Positions 32,573 to 41,799 of a DNA stretch of 64,000 bases are shown here, piece by piece. Source of the DNA: Prorocentrum cordatum (lineage: Eukaryota > Sar > Dinophyceae > Prorocentrales > Prorocentraceae); assembly GCA_963575745.1 (NCBI GenBank), contig CAUYUJ010018056.1, positions 62,001-126,000 on the forward strand, given 5' to 3'. The notes beneath the pieces were generated by a model. The model worked only from the letters and a program-made list of their open reading frames with translations, had not been told where the DNA came from and ran no database searches. The translations under genes were made by a program, and so were the position numbers. Positions within the stretch are counted from its first letter, which is position 1. Each line of letters starts with the position of its first letter.

Positions 32573-34165
32573 TTGGCCAGCGGCCCCCCTCGCCCTCCCG
32601 GAGAGCCCTCTATCCCCAAATTCGTTTGTGAGCACCCCGAGTTCAGGCATTGTCTTTGGAAAGTCTGGGAGACCTCCACGGGCGAACCTTGGCCCCCGCC
32701 TGCGCTCCTGGACTTCCGCGCCAGAGCGATGCGAGAGGCTGCCAGTCACGTTAGGAACCTGCTGATAAAACGCCACCCGGGCGAGCCCCTTGCGAATCAC
32801 ATCGCGCCCAAGAGCATCGCCCTTGCGGCGCGGCGCCAAGATGCCAAATTAGCTGCTCGCCCGATCGGCTTGCGCCCCCATCCGGAGCGAATATCTGGAG
32901 CTAGACCCAGTCTCTAAAGGTTACCCTGGAAGCCCCGCGGCAGTATCTCCCGGTCTCATTTTGACACATAATATAGTCGCCGACAGAGAAGAAGGGGAAG
33001 CCCGTCGACTACTCAAAGAGCCCCCCTAGACTCCCAGAAAGGCAAGATTCGTCGTCGTCTCCGAGGCGCGGTTGCTCGAGCCCGTCTCGGGTCGCCTTGC
33101 GACAGCAGGACGACGCCCCCTGCTGTCTGGCATGATGGGGCGGTCAGCCCATCGCCGTCGGGAGTATTTGAAGCACCTTGCCGAGCGCTGGAGCCAGGCA
33201 TTCGCCGCTCGAGAGATTGACGTTTCGAAGGGGTACTTCTGCAAGTACTTCCCGAAGTTCCCTGATCTCGCCCCGCCCAACGCGAAAGACATTGAGCGCT
33301 CGCTCGCGAAGGCCGCTCGCAGAACTCAGGGGTCCGACGGGGCGCCGCGTGCTGGCCGGCGCTGTCGCCCATATGGGGCCGAGATCCTCGACGAGCCCTC
33401 GCGGCGCGTTCTTGGGGGGGCAGCGCGCGCTGGTCTCTGTCGGCGATGCGCGAGGGGCCTTCACTCCCGAGGGGGCGTAGGAGGATGACCAGAAAGGTTC
33501 GATTGCCAGGGATGCTGGGCCCACGAGACCCTGAGGGCTCGGGGGCACGGCCGACAAAGCGCCCGCGGCTGAGGCCTCGGGAAGGCCACAACACACGTTG
33601 TGCACTTCATCCAGCGAGGGTTCGTCCCAGGGAGGAATTATAGTTTAAACGCTTCCAAAATGGACACTCAAGCTGGCGCTGCTTCTGCCGATCCTTCGCC
33701 ATTGCTCAACCTGCCAGTTCTTGTCACTTCTGCTCGCGGCCAGGTCTTTCCATCGATCTCGCACACTCAGCCTCTCATGGTATTGTGGCGGATGCAATTA
33801 CCCCTGCCGCTTCTTAGATTCATGGAAGTCACGCGCGAAGACACGTCCTTCATTTCTCGCATGTCATCACAAGTGGTGCGCTGCAGGAATTTCCTGTTCC
33901 TGGAGTACTTTACGCGATGACATCGCATTCCTTCCTCTGCCGCATGCTTGAGGATATTGATAGGTAGTTGAAGCTTCGCAGTCTTGCTCGGGATTGCGCA
34001 GGTGATGCAGGTGATGTTCGCCATGATTTGGCAGACCTTTGGCTCTTCAAGAATATCGTTGATAGTGAACGCGCAGCAGGATTAAATACCACGGTTGAGA
34101 AATGCTGCATCGTTCCCATGGCGGGCGCTTTCAATGACGACCTGGTGGCGCTGTGTCGTGGTTGA
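32573..34165 (+). pseudogene. LINE inter-domain region and reverse transcriptase fragments
   Basis: Segments in three frames keep family order: PSIPKFVCEHPEFRHCLW and FRARAMREAASHVRNLL (32615-32770); LAERWSQAFAAREIDVSK, NAKDIERSLAKAARRTQGSD and GAEILDEPSRRVLGGAA (33175-33430), the RT entry normally reading PGPDG; HFIQRGFVPGRNYSLNASKM (33600 onward), the RGF.PGRN motif; then ITSGALQ-type motif B and DSERAAGLNTTVEKCCIVPM (34060-34130). The catalytic YADD equivalent has become CAGDAGDV (about 33998). Clearly non-functional. Confidence 0.8.
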
Positions 34166-35385
34166 TTGGATCACTTTCAACCTGAATGGTCGAATTTCCG
34201 GATAGTGAGCACGGTGACTTACCTGGGCCCGGCGGTGGGACGTGCGGTTGGCGATTTGAGTTGGAAACTGTAATTTCTGACATGGGCGAGGCGCTCGGTG
34301 TGCTCGCGTCTGCTCCGACGCGGCTGGTTGCCATCGCAACCTATGTATACAACAAGAGATGCGCATCTGCACTCACGCTTGTTGCCCAAATTCAACCTCA
34401 TCCGAAGGCCCCCTCCTTTCTCACTTCCTCCACGCTTCGCTGCGAGCACGCCATTTTCCCGTCTCTGTATATTGTGCCCTGTTGTCGTCTCTCGAGGGCG
34501 GGCTGGTTTGACCTTGAGAAGTGGGGGGGGGGGGGGGCCCTTTCTCGTATCCCTTTCTTGCACTATCCGTGGCCACGCTGCAGAGATCCGCTTTGGTCAT
34601 TTTTTCTGAATGGCGCACGTTATATGCCAAGTTCGAGCACACTGCCCCGAACCTTTTCTTGGCGAGTCTGGCCCGTGGCGATCTGTCTCCGTGCTCTTGG
34701 GAAGGAAGCCCTCTGGTGTCTCAGTTGGAAAACGCCGCGGAAGGGTTTAAGGATCACCCGAATATGCGGACTGCGGGCGGTGCTGAATTGCAGGCGGCGA
34801 CGGACATTTTTCGCTCCGAGTCTGCTGCTGATGGTGCTGCTCCCCTCCCTCACCGTCGCCCGAAGATTCAAAGATCTCCCAGGGAAGCCATCCGAGCCGT
34901 TTTGTTTGACGTCAGGCTTGCTCAACATGTTCGGGCCCGTTTGCATGCTGTGTGATTGCGTCCGTCGAATCTGACGGGTATCAGGCCCTTCTGGGCCATG
35001 TTCTCGCTTATGTGGCCCAGGCCGCGTGGAAAACTTTCGCGATTGCGTGGGCTACTTCGGCGCGAGTGCATCAGCCAAGGATGTGCATGTGGATGTGCGG
35101 TTGTGGTGGCAGCGATTATTTAAAGCACTATTTCTCTCAATGTCCGAATTTCCTGAACGTTTGGTCTCTCGTTGTTGGTTATGCATTGCCGCTATGTCCC
35201 GTCGCCAGATTTGACTTTTTGCCGATCCTCCCCGTCCGAACGTCCTCGAGATTCGTGCCTCCGCGTATCTCATACACTCGCTTGCCCGTGCGAAGTTCGA
35301 GCTGTCTGGCACATTGACGGGCGCCCAGCTCATGGACGTGGTGTCTCAGACGAGAGCGTCGCTCCGTAGAGGGCGGCGGCAGACG
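34166..35385 (+). pseudogene. LINE C-terminal region with zinc-binding cluster
   Basis: AVGRAVGDLSWKL (about 34230-34270) is the conserved post-RT block. Near 35020-35150 the text reads WATSARVHQPRMCMWMCGCG and then DYLKHYFSQCPNF, the C-x-C-G then H-x3-C cluster found at the end of this LINE group. Near 35250-35370 it ends with HSLARAKFELSGTLTGAQLM. Intervening frames 34521-34955 and 34952-35317 carry the rest, with at least four frameshifts. Confidence 0.75.
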
Positions 35386-35415
35386 CGAGGACGTGTGGCC
35401 CGCAGCTACGTGCAT

Positions 35416-35480
35416 AGGAGGAGGAGGAGGAGGAGGAGGAGGAGGAGGAGGAGGAGGAGGAGGTGGAGGAGGAGGAGGAG
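35416..35480. repeat. GGA microsatellite
   Basis: Pure AGG repeat of about 45 bp with GGTGGAGGA extension, just after the LINE 3' end. Confidence 0.9.
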
Positions 35481-35489
35481 GGGGAGGGA

Positions 35490-37040
35490 GGAGGACGTGG
35501 GTGGACGCGGGAGGACGCGAGAGGGAGGGGGAGGCCAGCGCTGGGCCCGACATCGCGGCGGGGCGCGCCGGGCAGCCGGCATGTCACCCCGCAGGCCGCG
35601 ACTGGGGCTTCCGAGGACGGAGGGCTGCTCGCTGCCGCCGCCGCCGCGCGGTGGGCTCGGGCGGGTTCGAGGTTCGATGTTTTCGGACGTCCTCGTCGGT
35701 CTTCGGCGGTTTTCCAGCCTGGTGACGCTGTCCAGCGGCTGCGCCTCGCCGAGAGCGTTCCGAGGATGCCTGGATCGTCCTGAACGGCCGCCGGAGGCCC
35801 GGTTATGGCCCGAAGACCAACGACTGGGGGCGATAGACTCAGGGGGTGGCTCAGGAGGGGGGGGGCACCGACCCTTAATCGCCGATTCTCGTCGCCGACA
35901 GGGTCCCAACAGCCCGCCCCCAGGAACGCGCGGATTCGTTATCGGGACGCCTGTCGCTGGTCTATCGGCACGGTATCGCCGATACAAGCTCGGTTGCCCA
36001 CCTGGGCCAGTCCACCCCCATCGCTCACCCCCCAGTCACCCTCAGGAGCAAGGGTAATCGCGCCGGCGCATCGGGAGCGCGGTCCTCCGCGGGACTCGGG
36101 CTCGCCCGGCGTCCGCCCCGGCTGGCCCCACCCCAGCTGGCCGCGCGGCGCCGCCAGCCTCCCGGCCGCGCCGGCATGACGGCGACGAGCCCATCAGCAC
36201 CGGGGCCATGCTTGCCACTTTTTTCGCGGGGCGCTCGTGGTGGCCCCACTCCCCCGCGCAGGGGCCCGGCCGGGTCTGCTGCCTGCGCTGCGGCGGCTGC
36301 GCTGAGACCGCGGCGGCCATGATGGGCGGTGCATGCCCGGGGTGGCACGACCGCCTCCCAGCGCGCGGGCAGGCTCTTCTCCTCCTCGGGAACCTTCGCT
36401 GCGGCTGGGGGCAGCGAAGCCGAATTGCGCTTGAATTGGCCTGCGCGCGGGCGCACCTTCGCTGCGCTGGGGGCAGCGAAGCCGAATTCGCGCAGCTGCC
36501 CGAGGTGCCCGTCGGCACCGTGCTGGGGCGCCGGCGGCCGCGCCGTTCGCCTTCTGTCCGCGAGTCAAAAAGCAAGGGTAATCGCGTTTCGCGCGTCGCC
36601 GCCTCGCCGCAGCGAATAGAGCCCACCGCCAATGGAGAAGTCTGAAGAGAGAGGAGGGGTAAGACGGGGCAGGTTTTCAGGTCAGAGCCGGGTTGCCGAG
36701 GTGGCAAGAAGACAGCCGCGCTTCCCGCGTCCGGCTTGGATAGGAGAGCTGCCTTTCGCCGGGTGGCCGTCGAGGGCGCGGGTGCCGCGCGGGCGACCGC
36801 GGGGCGCGGGGTGCAAAGGCGAGGACTGGGGCATGTCGAGGCCACTTCGGCGCTCGGGCCCTGGCCATGTATGGCAGGGGGGGGGGCGGGGAAGTGGTCG
36901 GGGGTACGGGGGGGCGTTGCTAAAGGAACTGCCCAGAAATGCAGACCCTGGGGATCCCATTGATGAGGGTGGCAGGGTTCCAGGCCAATCCCGATTGGAT
37001 TCCAACGGCTTCCGACCCGGACTTACCAATGGCTCCTACG
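35490..37040. other. GC-rich stretch with dispersed repeats
   Basis: 35670-35820 holds a repeat also seen near 49620-49780 (inverted), 51140-51230 and 51600-51720 (GTTCGATGTTTTCGG and CCTCGCCGAGAGCG blocks). 35870-35990 holds ATCGCCGATTCTCGTCG-type sequence related to intron 1 of the gene at 38.4 kb. 36395-36500 contains two copies of a CTTCGCTGC to GCAGCGAAG hairpin. ORFs of 194-267 codons on both strands have no recognisable domain. Confidence 0.4.
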
Positions 37041-37044
37041 ATCC

Positions 37045-37148
37045 CCCCCCTCCCTCCTCCTCCTCCTCCTCCTCCTCCTCCTCCTCCTCCTCCTCCTCCT
37101 CCTCCTCCTCCTCCTCCTCCTCCTCCTCCTCCTCCTCCTCCTCCTCCC
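37045..37148. repeat. Pure CTC microsatellite
   Basis: About 33 uninterrupted CTC repeats. A second CTC tract at 37300-37396 is separated by about 150 bp of unique sequence. Confidence 0.95.
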
Positions 37149-37299
37149 TCCCCCCTCTTCGGGGTAAGCCGATGGCGGGCAGGCCGATCGCGGGGTCAAT
37201 GCTGCAGCCGCGGTGATGGAAGGCCTGAGCCCCCTAGCACCTCGCGAGAGGGAAAGCGAACGCAGTGCGGCCAGCAACTTTTATCGAGTGGCCTTCGGC

Positions 37300-37400
37300 C
37301 TCCTCCTCCTCCTCCTCCTCCTCCTCCTCCTCCTCCTCCTCCTCCTCCTCCTCCTCCTCCTCCTCCTCCTCCTCCTCCTCCTCCTCCCCCTCCTCCTCCA
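37300..37400. repeat. Second CTC microsatellite
   Basis: About 30 CTC repeats. The flanking frame gives poly-Pro or poly-Leu and is not a gene. Confidence 0.95.
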
Positions 37401-37624
37401 TCCCGCCACCGCGCCTGGGGTGCAGGCCAGAGGTTTCGTGGAGACAGTTTCAGGCCGTCCTGGGGCCTGTCAGGGTTTTTTCTGTTTTTTTTTCCTGGGC
37501 CTCCTGGGTATTTCAAGAGCCCGCTGGCGGTCGGGCGTTTGGGGCTGTCTTTGGGACTCTCGTGTAGGCCGTCTTGGGTCCATCTTGGAGCTTGCATTGT
37601 GGCGATTTTGAGGTCGATTGCTAA

Positions 37625-37731
37625 GTCGGGCGCGCCCCTCTACAACAGGAATATCCCAACAGACTACAAGTTAGTATGGGGAGTGTTCTCTTGTTTCGTA
37701 CGAAATCCGCCTGTAGGGGGACATGCCCGAC
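37625..37731. mobile_element. MITE family B, copy 2 (deleted)
   Basis: Ends GTCGGGCGCGCCCCTCTACA and, inverted, GTCGGGCATGTCCCCCTACA. At 107 bp it is shorter than the ~150 bp of other copies, and the AT-rich centre is largely lost. Confidence 0.75.
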
Positions 37732-38420
37732 CGAAGTCTATTATATTAGGGGCCTCTTGGGCCGTCGTGGACGCTCTTCAGGTCGAAAGGGCGAGTATGC
37801 CAAAACCATGTGGAGACCCAGAAGTTGTTCCATGTGTTTGCCCTCTTGGGCCTCCGAGGCGGTCGAAGGGGCCCCCGAGAGGGCTGCAGGACGGACCCTT
37901 GGGCCACCTTCGGCCATATCAGAAGTGCGGATTCCAAGCCATACTCCCGATGCGTCTGGAAAAGTCACGCGGGAGGGGGGGGGAGGGGGAACTAGAGCGC
38001 CCAGAGCACGGGGGTCCAGGCCTCTCAAAGAGCATGTTGGCTGATGATGCCTTTGGCCACATCGGGTGCGCTTTGGGTCTTCCGCTGAATGCCGTTGGGT
38101 TGCAGAGGAGTTCCGCTGGCGTTCCGTGCGTGGCCGAGAGCGGATTAGGGGGTCCCCCAGAACCCCCCCAGGGGATACACCACGGGAGCTTTTCCACAAG
38201 GTCGGTGGAAGAACTCCGTTCAATGCTTATGTGCTGGATTTCGCTCCTGGCGGTGTCAGAGGTACGCTGAGCTCGGTTTAGGGGGGCGGTCTTGGGGAGG
38301 GACCAGAGCCCCTCAGACGGCCCAAGAGGGCTTCAAACAGCCTGAGAAGCACCCAAGGGAGCTCAAGAGGCTCCCAGAAGATCCCCGAGATATCCAACAA
38401 TTCCCGCACCTCTGGTTCCT
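37732..38420. other. Sequence upstream of the SGNH/IQ gene
   Basis: Unique-looking sequence with repeated GGGCCxCCTTGGG-like words. A frame spans it from 36939 to 38270 through the CTC tracts but has no recognisable domain. No TATA-like promoter, as expected in dinoflagellates. Confidence 0.4.
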
Positions 38421-38425
38421 CGATC

Positions 38426-38446
38426 ACGTAGCTATCTTGGCTCCAA
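38426..38446 (+). promoter_or_regulatory. Relict spliced leader upstream of gene start
   Basis: CGTAGCTATCTTGGCTC matches the spliced leader at 16 of 21 positions over 38426-38446, without gaps. The ATG of the gene is 12 bases further on, at 38458. Position, spacing and orientation all fit a leader captured by an earlier reverse-transcription event. Confidence 0.6.
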
Positions 38447-38457
38447 TTGCTGGTCTG

Positions 38458-39849
38458 ATGACCAGCAGCCCAGCTGCCGCATGCCCACATGGCGCGCCCG
38501 CTGACCAGGGTAGCCACGAAGCCGCTGCGGGGGGTGTCCAGAGGCGCCTCCTGCTCTTCTGGGAGGCCCCTGCGCCAGCGCCCGCAGGGTCGCCTGCCAA
38601 TCAGTTGGACACGAGCAGCCCGGCGGCACTCGCGCTGTCCGCAGGGCTGGCGGCGGGCACCGCCGACTGCGAGGTCGCCATCTGCAGCTTCACCAGCCCG
38701 CGGGGAGCTGGCGAGGCGGCCGGTGGCGGCGCAGCGGTGCGTGCCCTGCGGCGGCTGCTGGAGGAGAGCCGCTGGGACTTCGTGCTGATCATGTGTGGCT
38801 CGGCCGACCTCGAGGCGGAGACCGCTCCGCAGCGCATCTGTGACGGGATCGTGGAGCTGCACGCTGCGTGCCACGCGAGGGGCGCTGCGACGGTGGCGCT
38901 CTGCCCGCCCCCTTTGGGCGCCCCGGCCGCCCACGGCCGCGTCGCAAGCAGCCTGTCCTTGTGGACGGAGGTCACCCGGGGTGTGAAGGGCTACTTCGAG
39001 CCCGCCCGGCTGCCGGCTCCAAGAGGCCCAGCCCCGGGCGAGGCCCTCTGGGACCACGGCCGCCTGACGGCCGCCGGTCTCAGGCTCCTCGGCGAGCAGC
39101 TCGGGCCCTTGCTGCGGTGGCCCCCCTGGGCGGCCCCAGGCGGTGCCTGGCGCCCGGGCGAGCAGGCCGCCCTGGGACCCGCGGAGGGCGATCGCGCGCC
39201 ACCAGTGGCAGAGCCGAGCAGCGAGGAGAAGGCCGCGCTGAGGATCCAGGCCGCCACCCGTGGCCGCCAGGTGCGGGCGCGCGCGACCCTGCCGCGGGCG
39301 GTGGCCCGCGCGGAGGGCGCCAACACGGACTTGCTGGCCGAGTTCGCCGCCGCCGTGGGCGACGTCAAGCGCGCCTGCGGCACGTCGCACGCGGCCATGG
39401 AGCGGGCCGTCCGCGTTCTGCTGGAGGTGGAGTCGGAGGCGTCCCCCCGGCTCGAGCCGCCAGCTCCGGAGGCCTCCGGGCCGGTCGGGCCGCAGGCCGT
39501 GCCCGGGCAGCACGAGCCGGACGGCGGGGGCAGCCTGCTCGACGAGGCGGCGAGGTTGGAGGCGCTGCTGCGGGCCTGCCCGGGCCCCGGCCCTGGCGGT
39601 CAGACGGCGGGGGGCGCGGCGGGCGGGGCCACCGCGGCCGAGGGAGCAGCCGCTCGCCCCAGCAGCGCCCCTGTCGACGCGGTCCCCGCCGGAAGCGGCG
39701 AGCCTGCCGGGCTCGGAGCCGAGCAGGGCCTGGCGGAGGCCGCGGAGCGTGGCGCCGTGCTGGAGGCGGCCCTGTCGGCGGAGACGGCCTGGGCCCGGCG
39801 GCACCACCGCGACCTCATCCTGGAGGCCGAGGATCTGGGGCAACGATAG
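38458..39849 (+). CDS. SGNH-hydrolase-like / IQ-motif protein, exon 1
   Basis: Strong GC-third-codon bias and a clean frame. Residues about 25-210 resemble an SGNH/GDSL hydrolase: a hydrophobic block-I strand (RRLLLFWEAPAP) without the usual GDS serine, block III LIMCGSADL (about 111-118) with Ala where Asn is expected, and block V LWDHGRLTAAG (about 197-207) with Arg where the catalytic His usually stands. The catalytic set therefore looks lost. Residues about 258-276 form an IQ motif, AALRIQAATRGRQVRARA, which normally binds calmodulin or similar light chains. A helical Ala/Glu-rich tail follows. The exon either ends at the TAG at 39847 or splices out just before it (a GA-type donor near 39829-39833 would be phase 0). 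Downstream exons support the second option. Confidence 0.7.
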   Translation: MTSSPAAACPHGAPADQGSHEAAAGGVQRRLLLFWEAPAPAPAGSPANQLDTSSPAALALSAGLAAGTADCEVAICSFTSPRGAGEAAGGGAAVRALRRLLEESRWDFVLIMCGSADLEAETAPQRICDGIVELHAACHARGAATVALCPPPLGAPAAHGRVASSLSLWTEVTRGVKGYFEPARLPAPRGPAPGEALWDHGRLTAAGLRLLGEQLGPLLRWPPWAAPGGAWRPGEQAALGPAEGDRAPPVAEPSSEEKAALRIQAATRGRQVRARATLPRAVARAEGANTDLLAEFAAAVGDVKRACGTSHAAMERAVRVLLEVESEASPRLEPPAPEASGPVGPQAVPGQHEPDGGGSLLDEAARLEALLRACPGPGPGGQTAGGAAGGATAAEGAAARPSSAPVDAVPAGSGEPAGLGAEQGLAEAAERGAVLEAALSAETAWARRHHRDLILEAEDLGQR

Positions 39850-40039
39850 GGGGGATCTGCCCATGAGGGGATGCATCGACCCACAGTCGCCCATTCATCC
39901 ACCGATAGGGGCCTGATAGCACACCCCGCCCAGGAAAGTGCGGATTCTTTATCGGGAGCCTATCGCCGATCTACGGGCGATGTATCGCCGATTTCAGCTC
40001 GATGTTTCCCCCCCTCAGCTGGTCCCCCCCCCTTCAGAG
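39850..40039 (+). other. Intron 1 of the SGNH/IQ gene with repeat sequence
   Basis: Contains GTCGCCCATTCATCCACCGA and CCTATCGCCGATCTACGGGC words also found at 35870-35990 and 54810-54930, so the intron is largely made of a dispersed repeat. Confidence 0.45.
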
Positions 40040-40534
40040 GAGCTGGCCCGCTCGAGGGTGGAGTGCGAGCTGGCCGCCTCAGAGCTGCAGCTGCACACGG
40101 CCGAGCTGCGGCGCCTCGCCGGGGCGCAGGAGGACCGCGGCGCCTCCCGGGCGCTGTGGCGCTCCGAGGAGGAGGCGCTCGCGCTGGAGCTGGCCGCAGC
40201 CAGGGAGGAGGCGGCGGCCGAGCGCGAGGCCGCGGATGAGGCGCGCGGCCACCACAGGACAGCGACGGCCAAGCTGAACGCGACACACAGCCAGCTGATC
40301 AGGCTGGAGATGGGCCGGCCGGAGGCCCCCGCGCACCAGATCGAGGCCGCGTGTGTGCGGCACTTCCGCGAGCTCAGCTCGGGCGAGCAGGCGAGCGCCC
40401 GGCGCGAGCTCGAGGAGGAGCTGCGGCGCCACAGGAGGGAGCTGCAGGGCTGCCGGCAAGAGCTTGCGGCCGCGGAGCGCCCGGCGGACTCGCGCCACGA
40501 GGCCGCCTCGCAGAAGACCAAGACCTCCGGCGAT
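40040..40534 (+). CDS. Coiled-coil exon 2 of the SGNH/IQ gene
   Basis: A 495-base stretch with the same codon bias encodes continuous heptads: VECELAASELQLHTAELRRL, EEEALALELAAAREEAAAER, ELEEELRRHRRELQGCRQEL. Preceded by a pyrimidine run and AG followed by G (40038-40040). Followed by GT at 40535, exactly on a codon boundary. Its length is divisible by three, so it can be included or skipped without changing frame. It begins about 190 bp after exon 1. Confidence 0.65.
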
Positions 40535-40835
40535 GTAATTTGTTCAATGCGCGGCCCCAGATGTCCTGACCGCTTCCCCAGGGGTAGTTTTTCGTTCTGG
40601 ACTCATCTCTGATGGTCCCAGTGCCCGAAAATGGGCTCCCCGGAGGCCGAAGTCGAGCAAAACCACCGCCTCCCCAAGGATAGTTTTCCTTCCCAGATTC
40701 AATTCTGATGGCCGCGGCGCCCGAAAAACAACCCCTGGAGGCCGAAATCCGGGAAAACCGCCCAGATTGAAAAAACATATCGTCGGAGATCTCGTGGAAG
40801 AACAAAAACCAGCATAGACGAAATGTCTCTGAGCT

Positions 40836-40922
40836 GCGCGCGGATCTCTTGGATCGGCGTTGGGCCCTCCTGGCGCGCAAGGAAGGGGGTCCAGCGCCGT
40901 TCCAAGAGATCCGCGCGGACCT
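40836..40922. mobile_element. Foldback (hairpin) element, copy 1
   Basis: GCGCGGATCTCTTGGATCGG on the left is mirrored by CCAAGAGATCCGCGCGG on the right, with GGCGTTGGGCCC and GGGTCCAGCGCC pairing further in. Related hairpins are at 42855, 56548 and 59603. Confidence 0.8.
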
Positions 40923-40975
40923 CCGAAGAATTATGTTTGAGCTGTTTCTGCTCCTCCGCGGGCCCCGCCGGAAAC

Positions 40976-41005
40976 GACGACGACGACGACGACGACGACG
41001 AAGAA

Positions 41006-41049
<44 letters not shown>
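40976..41049. repeat. GAC microsatellite
   Basis: About 25 GAC repeats, one interrupted by GAAGAA, immediately 5' of the exon 3 acceptor. Confidence 0.95.
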
Positions 41050-41050
<1 letters not shown>

Positions 41051-41056
41051 ATGTAG

Positions 41057-41257
41057 GCCCTAGAGGCCGAGCTCGCCGAGGCCGCCGAGCGCGCGGCGGC
41101 GGACGCCGCGGCCGGGGCCGCCGCTCTGGCGGAGGTGCGCGCGGCGCACGCGGCCGCGCTGGCGCAGCAGGCGTCGCGGCACGCGGAGCAGCTGGCCCGC
41201 CTTGCGCGCGGCGCCGGGGGGGCTGGGCCGCCAGGCGGCGGGACGACAGCCAGCTGA
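41057..41257 (+). CDS. Coiled-coil exon 3 and stop of the SGNH/IQ gene
   Basis: Begins after AG (41055-41056), with G as the first exon base, in phase 0, matching the phase-0 end of exon 2. Encodes LEAELAEAAERAAADAAAGA, ALAEVRAAHAAALAQQASRH and EQLARLARG, then a Gly/Pro tail and TGA (41255-41257). The TGA is also the first three bases of the target duplication of the MITE at 41260. The assembled product would be about 690 residues: pseudo-hydrolase domain, IQ motif, long coiled coil; a scaffold or cytoskeletal role is conceivable but unproven. Confidence 0.6.
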   Translation, partial: ALEAELAEAAERAAADAAAGAAALAEVRAAHAAALAQQASRHAEQLARLARGAGGAGPPGGGTTAS

Positions 41258-41259
41258 GG

Positions 41260-41461
41260 TCGGGGGCGGCCAAGAGGGGGGTGATGACTAGGGGGGGGGG
41301 GATATCATGGTGGAGGCCATGATATCTCCTCTGATTTCACGGCGCCTCTTCTTATTTCAATTACGTCCCTGGCTCCCCCTTGGGCCGCGCACACGCCTCG
41401 GCCCATGATTTGCACACACACACACACCCCTCTTGGACACCCCCCTCTTGGACGCCCCCGA
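41260..41461. mobile_element. MITE family A, copy 2, at the stop codon
   Basis: Termini TCGGGGGCGGCCAAGAGGGG and, inverted, TCGGGGGCGTCCAAGAGGGG. Exact 5-bp duplication TGAGG at 41255-41259 and 41462-41466. Internal palindrome GATATCATGG to CCATGATATC. The pre-insertion site already read AGC-TGA, so the element did not create the stop but now forms the start of the 3' UTR. Confidence 0.85.
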
Positions 41462-41466
41462 TGAGG

Positions 41467-41745
41467 TCGACGAAGAAAAAACAAGCAGTGGCAAAGCGTC
41501 CTGGCCTGCCTGTGGTCTCACCAGGGAACGTTCCAACAACCGTTCGTGGGTTGCACGGAGTGTTCTCAGAACACGGTTGGTTGAGACCGTCTTGACTTCA
41601 CACATCGGCTGTATGTTTTCAGAACAATGGCTTTCTTTTTCGACTGTCTATATATATGTGTGTTGTAAGAAAATTGTGTGATAGGCCTGAAAGAACGCCG
41701 AGACAGTAGGTCCCTGCTCAAAAAAAATAGTGAACTGGGCAATCA
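41467..41745. repeat. Dispersed repeat shared with 56300-56525
   Basis: GTTCTCAGAACACGG, CACATCGGCTGTATGTTTTC and GAGACAGTAGGTCCCTGCTC correspond in order to GTTCTAAGAACC, CACATCGGGTTTATGTTCTA and GGACGGTCGGTCTCTGCTC at 56300-56525. Both copies follow a family A MITE. Confidence 0.65.
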
Positions 41746-41799
41746 GGCGGTGGAAATGGACCTGTTCGGGCCCTGGGGCGGCCAGTTATGTCCACATAC

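Larger units (their letters stand above)
30608..35390 (+). mobile_element. Old LINE-type retrotransposon, plus strand
   Basis: In order: relict spliced leader, ORF1, EEP endonuclease start, inter-domain region, RT fragments and a C-terminal zinc-binding tail. Many frameshifts and stops. The 3' end is near 35385, just before a GGA microsatellite at 35416. It belongs to a different subfamily from the minus-strand LINE, because the C-terminus is a Cys/His cluster followed by a short tail rather than tandem C2H2 fingers. Confidence 0.85.
40535..41056 (+). other. Intron 2 of the SGNH/IQ gene
   Basis: GT...AG boundaries. Holds two diverged copies of a GATAGTTTTCCTTCC-type segment, the foldback element at 40836-40922, and a GAC microsatellite (40976-41049) that runs up to the acceptor. 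Confidence 0.6.

Noticed and set aside
36208-36645. Possible small protein with Cys-rich CCLRCGGCAE segment
   Set aside because: Overlapping frames on both strands are equally open, and the region contains an internal CTTCGCTGC hairpin duplication; no family recognised.
36939-38270. 443-codon ORF with poly-Pro runs
   Set aside because: Bridges two CTC microsatellites and a MITE; no recognisable domain.
38278-39894. 538-codon minus-strand ORF opposite the SGNH/IQ exon
   Set aside because: Antisense shadow of a GC-third-position-rich gene; its product is Arg/Gly/Ala-rich without domains.
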